A stretch of DNA of 11,642 nt from Desulfuromonadaceae bacterium (GTDB lineage: Bacteria > Desulfobacterota > Desulfuromonadia > Desulfuromonadales > SZUA-540): NCBI GenBank assembly GCA_003250235.1, contig QKGY01000161.1, positions 1 through 11,642 on the forward strand. Reading direction: 5' to 3'. A model generated the notes under the pieces. It was not told the DNA's origin and made no database searches. It saw only the letters and a list, made by a program, of their open reading frames with translations. The position numbers and the translations under genes were made by a program. This document shows, in pieces, positions 6,312 to 11,642 of this stretch; positions within the stretch are counted from its first letter, which is position 1; the number at the start of each line of letters is the position of its first letter.

Positions 6312-7742
6312 TTACTCGATGCCGAACTTCTTCAGTTTGCGGGCAATGGTCGACTGATTGACCCCCAGAACCTCCGCCATGCGGACCTGGTTGCGGAACT
6401 TCTCCTTCGCCTTGAGCAGCAGGCCGCGTTCGACACTGTCGAGGGCCTGCTGCAGGTTCATCTGCTCCGGCCAGTCGGCACTGGGCAGCTCCGCGGGCTC
6501 GGCCTGGGTGATCACTTTGGCCGGCAGATCCTGCAGATCGATCACCTCCGTTTCCGACATAACGACCAGGCGCTCGCAGATATTCATCAGCTCCCGCACG
6601 TTGCCCGGATAGGGGTACGCCGCCAGGGCGTCGAGGGCCCCGCGGCTCAGCCGCTTCTGGCAGTCGTTCACGTCGGCGAAGTGATTGATGTAGTGACGGA
6701 TCAGGGGCACGACACAGTCTTTGCGATCGCGCACCGAGGGGACGTGAATGGGGATGACGTTGAGGCGGTAATAGAGATCGAGGCGGAACAGCCCCTGCTC
6801 CACCATCTCGTCGAGGTTGCGATGGGTCGCGGCCAGCACCCGGACGTCGAGCGTCCGCCCCTGGGTTCCCCCCAATCGGGTGATGCGCCCGTCTTCGAGA
6901 AAACGCAGCAGCTTGACCTGCGACGACAGCGGCAGTTCGGCGATCTCGTCCAGAAAAAGGGTCCCTTCATGGGCCATCTCGAAGTATCCGGGTTTTCCGC
7001 CCGTCTGGGCTCCGGTAAAGGCCCCTTTCTCATAACCGAACAGCTCCGCCTCGATGAGAGACTCGGGGATCGCACCGCAGTTGATCTTGATCAGCGGGCT
7101 TTCGGCACGGCTGGAATTCTTGTGGATCAGATCGGCGATAAGGCCCTTGCCGACGCCGGACTCCCCGAGGATCAGCACGGAGGATTCTGCCTTGCTGACC
7201 TTGATGGCCTGCTGAAGGGCGCGGATCATACTGGGACTGCGGGCAATGATGCGGCGCGCCTCCAGCTCGGTCTGCTGCATCTCCAGCATCTGGTGCCGGA
7301 ACTGGTCCTTGATCGCCTCCTGCTCTTCGAGCTCCCTCTGCAGCTTGTCGATCTCGGTGACGTCGCGCTCGCTGACCACCACGCGTATCAGCTCGCCATC
7401 CTCGTCGAAAACCGGGGTGGCGATGGAAATCAGCTTGCGACCCGCCTTGTTCTGCAGCTGGCTCACCTTGGCCTTGCGGATGCTGGCCTCAAGCGCCGCC
7501 GAACGGTCGATGAACCCCTCGGCGATCAGGTCCCGCATGTTGCGTCCGACGATCTCCGAGGCCTTGGCATTGTGAATCTTCTCCGAGGCCGGATTCATGC
7601 GGATCACATTGGCCTCGGCATCACAGACAAAGAGCCCGTCGGACGAGGAGTCGATGATGGCATCGAGCTCCCAGGCCAGCTCCTGATATTGTCGCATCTC
7701 GAAGGGGCCTTCGCCCCCGGCGTTTTCTTCCTCTAAGGACAT
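6312..7742 (-). CDS. PAS-domain sigma-54-dependent transcriptional activator (TyrR-like HTH)
   Basis: Cytoplasmic bacterial enhancer-binding protein of 476 residues that uses ATP to open sigma-54 promoters. A single PAS sensor domain spans about 22-130 (IIDSSSDGLFVCDAEANVIR, then a VVVSERDVTE end). A coiled-coil linker (130-165) follows. The AAA+ domain spans about 168-395, with Walker A GESGVGKG (193-200), the sigma-54 contact loop GAFTGA (240-245), Walker B GTLFLDE (260-266) and the FRLDLYYRLNV stretch (319-329). The C-terminal helix-turn-helix (about 430-476, ending MAEVLGVNQSTIARKLKKFG) resembles TyrR rather than Fis. There is no receiver domain, so it senses a ligand or redox state rather than a kinase. 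The frame opens at a GTG at 7772, but I start at the ATG at 7742 because AGGAG lies 7 bases before it. Neighbours suggest control of proline/glutamate catabolism. Confidence 0.92.
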   Translation of the reverse strand: MSLEEENAGGEGPFEMRQYQELAWELDAIIDSSSDGLFVCDAEANVIRMNPASEKIHNAKASEIVGRNMRDLIAEGFIDRSAALEASIRKAKVSQLQNKAGRKLISIATPVFDEDGELIRVVVSERDVTEIDKLQRELEEQEAIKDQFRHQMLEMQQTELEARRIIARSPSMIRALQQAIKVSKAESSVLILGESGVGKGLIADLIHKNSSRAESPLIKINCGAIPESLIEAELFGYEKGAFTGAQTGGKPGYFEMAHEGTLFLDEIAELPLSSQVKLLRFLEDGRITRLGGTQGRTLDVRVLAATHRNLDEMVEQGLFRLDLYYRLNVIPIHVPSVRDRKDCVVPLIRHYINHFADVNDCQKRLSRGALDALAAYPYPGNVRELMNICERLVVMSETEVIDLQDLPAKVITQAEPAELPSADWPEQMNLQQALDSVERGLLLKAKEKFRNQVRMAEVLGVNQSTIARKLKKFGIE

Positions 7743-7787
7743 CCCTTGTCTCCTGAACAGGTCGACTTGCACGTGTCAACACCCCCA

Positions 7788-7813
7788 TTATGCATTTATG
7801 CATGAATTATGCA
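7788..7813. repeat. Three TTATGCA direct repeats at the activator promoter
   Basis: TTATGCA occurs at 7788-7794, 7796-7802 and 7807-7813 (plus strand), steps of 8 and 11 bases. On the minus strand they read TGCATAA and supply a -10-like CATAAT, with TTGCAT 16 bases upstream as a weak -35, about 45 bases before the activator ATG. They could be an operator for autoregulation or simply AT-rich promoter DNA. Confidence 0.4.
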
Positions 7814-7900
7814 ATACCGAAAGATACGCTCACCATATCGGGTAAAACCCACCACATAGCAGCACCCCTCGCCGGGACTTTGCCGTGATTCGTATACGGC

Positions 7901-7928
7901 TTGGATACGGTGCGCTTTTTGGTATATT
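7901..7928 (+). promoter_or_regulatory. Candidate sigma-70 promoter of glutamate dehydrogenase
   Basis: TATATT at 7923-7928 matches TATAAT at five of six positions and is preceded by TGG, giving an extended -10. A weak -35 (TTGGAT, 7901-7906) sits 16 bases upstream. Transcription would start near 7935, about 85 bases before the ATG. The same bases also read TGGTATATTCCTTGA, a sigma-54-like spacing with TTGA in place of TTGC, so a sigma-54 alternative cannot be excluded. Confidence 0.42.
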
Positions 7929-8019
7929 CCTTGAAAATCCCCTGAAAGAAATCTTCCGGGCCCCCCATGCCCGCTGATTCCACCCCAACCCCAGGCCTCC
8001 CCGGCCAAGGAAGGAGCGC

Positions 8020-11004
8020 ATGGATCTTTCAGTCGATACCCGCCTTCTACAAAAAATTCGACGTCAGCTGATCGACGATCTCGGCAAAACCACCGACAAC
8101 CTGGAATGGCTGCAACAGCAGATGCACCCCTACTTCTTCATCACCATGAAGAAAGAGGTCGAAGCCATTGCCAATCTGGCCAGCGGTCTGCAGGGGCTGC
8201 AGCAAAACCGCCGCATCATCCTGGCCGAAACGGATAAAAAGCTCATCCTCGCGCGCCTCGCCGCCCCCGGTTCCTTGTACGGCACCCTGCGAACCCTCTC
8301 CGAAAAGGAGATGTCCTACGCCCACATCGCCCACTCCTATGCACCGGTACCGGGCACCACCCAGCGCCTGGAAATCCAGCGCTTCGAGTTCGACCGCAAG
8401 AGCCATGAGGCGATCGCCCACCCCGCCCCCTTTGCCATCCCTCTGCGCATTCGGCGCGGGGTGGCGGCGGCGCTGAAGACCCATTATCCGGACTTCGACG
8501 TCTCCGACTTCGATCGCGCCCTGCAGACCCTGTGGCTCAACAACGAAAACTATGTGCGCATCTCGCCCTACAAGCGTGTCGCGCAGATCCTCAGCCTCTA
8601 CCAGAAAGGCAACCGGCATGGGGGCGTCTACCTCGATGTCGAGGATACGGAGGGGACGGACGAGCACCGGGAGTCCCGCGTACTGTTCGCGGTAGGCAAC
8701 CCGCCGCAGAAGGACTTCCTGCTGCAGACCCTGGAGGTCTTCAACCGACTCGGCATCGGCGTGCGCCGCGCCTATTGCCTGACACTCAGCAACGGCATCC
8801 ACCCCTACTTTCTTGCCACCTTCTACGTGCGCACCCACGCCGGCGAATTGATCCAAAAGGGCTCCGAGCTCTTCGACACCCTGCAGAAGGAGCTCTTCAA
8901 CACCCAGATTCTCGGCACCGAGACCCACACCTACCGGGAGTTCGTCACCCAGGGGGTTATGACGGGAGAGGAAGCGGCCCTGGTCAACGCCTTCATCGCC
9001 TTTTGCCACACCAATCTGGCCCACAACAACCAACCGCGCTTCGATCTCGAAGGGGTGGAAAGGGCCTTTTACTCCCACCCGGATATCGCTCTGCAGCTGA
9101 TCCGCCTGTTCCGCACCCGCTTCGACCCCGATCAGGCCGACCGCGAGGCCACGTACGCCGCCGCTCTGGAAGAGACCACCCGGATCATCGCCGCCTACAA
9201 CACGGGTCGCCGCGCTCTCGACGAATTCCGGCGCACCATCTTTCACTGCTGCCTGCAGTTCATCCGCCACACCCTGAAAACCAACTTTTTCGTGCTCGCC
9301 AAGCAGGCCCTGGCCTTCCGCATCGACCCGGCCTATCTCGGCGACCTCGACACCCGCTTCACCTCGGGCCTGCCGGCCGAGCGCCCCTTCCGTATCACCT
9401 TCTTCTTCGCACGCCACGGTTGCGGCTACCACATCGGCTTCTCCGACATCGCCCGGGGCGGATGGCGCACCATCCTGACGCGCAACCGGGATGAATACGT
9501 CACCACGGCCAACACCCTGTTCCGTGAGGTCTACGTTCTCGCCCACACCCAGCAGCTCAAGAACAAGGATATCTACGAGGGGGGCTCTAAAATGGGGGTG
9601 GTGCTGCGCGCCGGCTGCGACGAGGACCAGGAGCAGATCACCCGCCGACTTTACAAGCTCCAGTACGGGCTCACACACGCTTTTCTCGACATCTTCGTCA
9701 CCCGCGACGGCAAGGCCCAGGACCCCCGGGTTGTCGACTACTACGGGGAGGACGAAGCTATCGAGCTCGGCCCCGACGAGAACATGCACGACGTCATGGT
9801 GGAGATCATCGCCCAGGTCTCCAAGGCCCGCGGCTACATCCTCGGCACCGGCATCATGTCGAGCAAGAAGGTCGGCATCAACCACAAGGAATACGGCGTC
9901 ACCTCCACCGGGGTGGTGAAATTCGCCGAGATCACCATGCAGGATCAGGGGATCGACATCACCAGCGCCCCCTTCTCCGTCAAGTTCACCGGAGGCCCCG
10001 GCGGCGATGTGGCGGGCAACGCCATGCGCATCCTGCTGGAGCGCTGCCCTCAGGTGCAGATCCGCCTGATCCTCGACGGCACCGGCGCCCTGTTCGATCC
10101 TGCCGGGGCCAGTCGCGAAGGGCTCGAACCCCTGCTGCTGACGCGGGACATCGAATCCTTCGATCCTAAGAAGCTGGGTCCGGGAGGCTTCCTGCTGTAC
10201 CGCAACCAGCAGAGACGCGACGGGCTCAAACAGCTCTACCGCAAGACCGTCCGCACCGAAGAGGGGCTGCTCGATGAGTGGATCTCTCCCGACGAGTTCT
10301 TCCGCCTCACCGGCGGGCTCGTTTTCTCGGTCGAGGCCGACCTGTTCATCCCGGCCGGGGGACGCCCGGAAACGATCGACGCCGACACCTGGGAGCGCTT
10401 CCTCCTTGCGGACGGCTCCCCGTCGGCAAGGGTCATCATCGAGGGGGCCAACTCCTTCATCACCCCCGAAGCCCGCATCGCCCTGCAAAAGCACGGCGCG
10501 GTGATCATGCGCGACGCCTCGGCCAACAAATGCGGGGTCATCTCTTCCTCCTACGAGATCATCGCCAACCTGCTGCTGAGCGACAGGGAGTTCCTGGCGC
10601 ATAAGGAGCGCTACGTGGCCGATGTGCTCGCCATCCTGGAGAAGCGGGCCGCAGACGAAGCCCGGCTGATCCTGCGCCGCCACAAGGAAGACTCCGCAGA
10701 CCGGCTCTATACCGAAATTTCCGACGAAATCAGTCGCGAGATCAACGCCACCTACGCCCGCCTCTTCGGTTTCTTCCAGAAAAACCCGGAGCTGGCCACC
10801 CAGCCGCTGTTCCGCAAGGCGATCCTCGCCCACCTGCCGGCCATGCTGCGGGAACCCAGGTACCGCAAACGGCTCGGGACCCTTCCGGTCAAATACCAGT
10901 GGGCCATCCTGGCCAGCGAGATCGCCTCGTCCCTGGTGTACCGGGGAGACCGCGAGGCTGACTTCATCGAGATGCTCAAAGGGCACCTGGCCCGCAATTT
11001 CTGA
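8020..11004 (+). CDS. NAD-dependent glutamate dehydrogenase, ~110 kDa type
   Basis: Oxidatively deaminates L-glutamate to 2-oxoglutarate and ammonium, producing NADH: a catabolic cytoplasmic enzyme. At 994 residues it is far longer than the ~450-residue hexameric enzyme and shorter than the ~1,600-residue bacterial large type, so it sits near the fungal Gdh2-like size class. Residues 1 to about 440 are a regulatory region with an ACT-like stretch (about 220-280, RVLFAVGNPP to HPYFLATFYV). The catalytic part shows SDIARGGWRT (R479-T484), KNKDIYEGGSKMG with likely catalytic K524, ELGPDENMHD (582-591), the dinucleotide-binding FTGGPGGDVAGN (656-667) and EGANSFITPEAR (808-819) then DASANKCGVISSSYE. 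The ATG is preceded by AAGGAG with a short spacer. It is divergent from the sigma-54 activator and completes the proline-to-2-oxoglutarate route except for P5C dehydrogenase. Coenzyme preference is from family, not read directly. Confidence 0.92.
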   Translation: MDLSVDTRLLQKIRRQLIDDLGKTTDNLEWLQQQMHPYFFITMKKEVEAIANLASGLQGLQQNRRIILAETDKKLILARLAAPGSLYGTLRTLSEKEMSYAHIAHSYAPVPGTTQRLEIQRFEFDRKSHEAIAHPAPFAIPLRIRRGVAAALKTHYPDFDVSDFDRALQTLWLNNENYVRISPYKRVAQILSLYQKGNRHGGVYLDVEDTEGTDEHRESRVLFAVGNPPQKDFLLQTLEVFNRLGIGVRRAYCLTLSNGIHPYFLATFYVRTHAGELIQKGSELFDTLQKELFNTQILGTETHTYREFVTQGVMTGEEAALVNAFIAFCHTNLAHNNQPRFDLEGVERAFYSHPDIALQLIRLFRTRFDPDQADREATYAAALEETTRIIAAYNTGRRALDEFRRTIFHCCLQFIRHTLKTNFFVLAKQALAFRIDPAYLGDLDTRFTSGLPAERPFRITFFFARHGCGYHIGFSDIARGGWRTILTRNRDEYVTTANTLFREVYVLAHTQQLKNKDIYEGGSKMGVVLRAGCDEDQEQITRRLYKLQYGLTHAFLDIFVTRDGKAQDPRVVDYYGEDEAIELGPDENMHDVMVEIIAQVSKARGYILGTGIMSSKKVGINHKEYGVTSTGVVKFAEITMQDQGIDITSAPFSVKFTGGPGGDVAGNAMRILLERCPQVQIRLILDGTGALFDPAGASREGLEPLLLTRDIESFDPKKLGPGGFLLYRNQQRRDGLKQLYRKTVRTEEGLLDEWISPDEFFRLTGGLVFSVEADLFIPAGGRPETIDADTWERFLLADGSPSARVIIEGANSFITPEARIALQKHGAVIMRDASANKCGVISSSYEIIANLLLSDREFLAHKERYVADVLAILEKRAADEARLILRRHKEDSADRLYTEISDEISREINATYARLFGFFQKNPELATQPLFRKAILAHLPAMLREPRYRKRLGTLPVKYQWAILASEIASSLVYRGDREADFIEMLKGHLARNF

Positions 11005-11019
11005 ATCCCTTAGAAACAA

Positions 11020-11045
11020 AAGGGCCGGTCATGAGACCGGCCCTT
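11020..11045. terminator. Bidirectional terminator between convergent genes
   Basis: An 11-bp perfect stem (11020-11030 with 11035-11045, core AGGGCCGGTC) closes an ATGA tetraloop, 15 bases past the glutamate dehydrogenase stop and 22 bases from the stop of the convergent gene. The minus-strand side is followed by TTTTGTTTC, a good U tract; the plus-strand side by TTGTTATTG, a weaker one. It probably ends both transcripts. Confidence 0.85.
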
Positions 11046-11067
11046 GTTATTGCTTCTCAGGACAGGG

Positions 11068-11642
11068 TCAATGTGCCGCCCCACCCTGCGCCCGAAAGGC
11101 CTTCCATCCTCCGAAGGCGGTGATCTCCTGCGCCGACTGACGGGCGAAGTCCTCGCAGATAAACCCCTTGACCACCGAGCCATCCTGCAGAATCACGTTG
11201 CCGATGCCCAGAGGCGGCGGCACCTCGGCGACGAAGCTTCCGAAGGCCTGATCGGTGAGTTCCCAGACTTCCACGGCCAGTCCCGGTCCGGCAAATCCCG
11301 GCTCGCGGAAGAGCCCGGGCTTGGGCGGCACCGTCCCCCCCAGGGCATAGAGCCGGTAGTCCGGTGCCGTTCGGGTGGCACCAACCAGCCTCCCCCCCCT
11401 GTCGGTCAGCTGGTGATTCAGAGGCTCGCCGCTCAGGTGGGCCCCGACGACCGCCAGGCGGACGCGGGCCGCCCCGGAAGCCGGCTGCAGAGACGCACCG
11501 TTGAGAGGCAGATCGAGCCCCCCGGCCTTGAGAACGTCGCCGCCGGCGCGATGCAGCCGATCGGCCAGCACGGCCAGATCGTCATCGGCAAAGGCGCGGG
11601 CCACGAGGGTCACCCCGAAGGGAAGACCATTCTTCGCCCGGA
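11068..11642 (-). CDS. atzF: Allophanate hydrolase, C-terminal part (cut by right edge)
   Basis: The frame is open from the right edge to the TGA at 11068, so this is the last 191 or so residues of a longer protein (about 600 residues in the family). Allophanate hydrolase converts allophanate, made from urea by urea carboxylase or from cyanuric acid breakdown, to ammonia and CO2. The visible start GLPFGVTLVARAFADDDLAVLA is the end of the amidase-signature domain. The rest is the AtzF-specific C-terminal domain: LAVVGAHLSGEPLNHQL, then YRLYALGGTVPPKPGLFR, VEVWEL, PPPLGIGNVILQDGSVVKGF and ITAFGGWKAFRA. That domain completes hydrolysis of the intermediate. The amidase Ser-Ser-Lys triad lies off the window. 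A frame starting at a GTG at 11613 exists, but the in-frame upstream codons match the family, so it is internal. Partner genes such as urea carboxylase may lie to the right. Confidence 0.88.
   Translation of the reverse strand, partial: RAKNGLPFGVTLVARAFADDDLAVLADRLHRAGGDVLKAGGLDLPLNGASLQPASGAARVRLAVVGAHLSGEPLNHQLTDRGGRLVGATRTAPDYRLYALGGTVPPKPGLFREPGFAGPGLAVEVWELTDQAFGSFVAEVPPPLGIGNVILQDGSVVKGFICEDFARQSAQEITAFGGWKAFRAQGGAAH

Larger units (their letters stand above)
7743..8019. promoter_or_regulatory. Divergent promoter region between activator and glutamate dehydrogenase
   Basis: The 277 bp hold the promoters of both divergent genes and no credible reading frame. Left part: three TTATGCA repeats overlapping the candidate activator promoter. 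Middle: two near repeats TATACGG (7893-7899) and GATACGG (7904-7910), 11 bp apart, just upstream of the glutamate dehydrogenase -10. Right: a C-rich leader ending in the AAGGAG ribosome-binding site at 8011-8016. The TTCCGGAA core found upstream of proline dehydrogenase is absent here. Confidence 0.5.

Noticed and set aside
7743..7772. GTG start of the activator at 7772
   Set aside because: The ATG at 7742 has AGGAG at good spacing; the GTG has none and would place the coding start close to the promoter-like repeats.
7773..7782. Perfect TTGACA and GTGTCAACAC palindrome before the activator gene
   Set aside because: No -10 element at 16-18 bases downstream; that position falls at the ribosome-binding site, so it is not a usable promoter here, though a binding site is possible.
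7871..7885. GG-N10-GC spacing on the minus strand upstream of the activator
   Set aside because: Reads CGGCAAAGTCCCGGC: the -12 box is CGGC rather than TTGC and the leader would be long; too poor a match.
8047..11019. A 990-codon open frame antisense to glutamate dehydrogenase
   Set aside because: Its low-complexity, Gly/Val/Asp/Leu-rich translation has no family features; it arises from the strong GC bias at third codon positions of the sense gene.

Overview
The window reads as a chromosomal stretch of a GC-rich Gram-negative bacterium. The style fits the Desulfuromonadales/Geobacter-like former Deltaproteobacteria: a LIV-type ABC operon, a PAS-type sigma-54 activator, a stand-alone proline dehydrogenase and a ~110 kDa NAD-glutamate dehydrogenase. 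That placement is inferred from gene style only. I see no rRNA, tRNA, insertion sequence, phage gene or CRISPR array.

Layout. Positions 1-4927, all on the minus strand, hold a six-gene operon read right to left: livK (periplasmic amino-acid binding protein), livH, livM, livG, livF and the start of a universal stress protein gene that runs off the left edge. livH to livF are tightly packed (1, 11 and 8 base overlaps). livK is set apart from livH by 228 bases containing a strong intrinsic terminator, which should give an excess of binding protein over permease. Upstream, also on the minus strand, is a monofunctional proline dehydrogenase (5036-5977). Positions 5978-6311 carry no gene but look like a complete sigma-54 control region: a good -24/-12 promoter (6048-6063), an AT-rich spacer and two palindromic TTCCGGAA sites 22 bp apart. 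At its far end is the 17-bp-stem terminator of the next gene, a PAS / AAA+ / TyrR-like-HTH sigma-54 activator (6312-7742, minus). A 277-bp divergent promoter region separates the activator from a 994-residue NAD-glutamate dehydrogenase on the plus strand (8020-11004). A bidirectional terminator (11020-11045) then separates it from the convergent 3' end of an allophanate hydrolase gene entering from the right edge.

How it fits together. Proline dehydrogenase makes pyrroline-5-carboxylate, a P5C dehydrogenase not present here would make glutamate, and the glutamate dehydrogenase would yield 2-oxoglutarate, NADH and ammonium. The LIV-type importer just downstream of proline dehydrogenase may supply the amino acid. 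The activator is the obvious candidate to switch on proline dehydrogenase through the paired TTCCGGAA sites. The allophanate hydrolase keeps to the theme of nitrogen-compound catabolism but belongs to a separate transcription unit. The most noteworthy part is the regulatory architecture between the activator and proline dehydrogenase. The enzymes themselves belong to known families.
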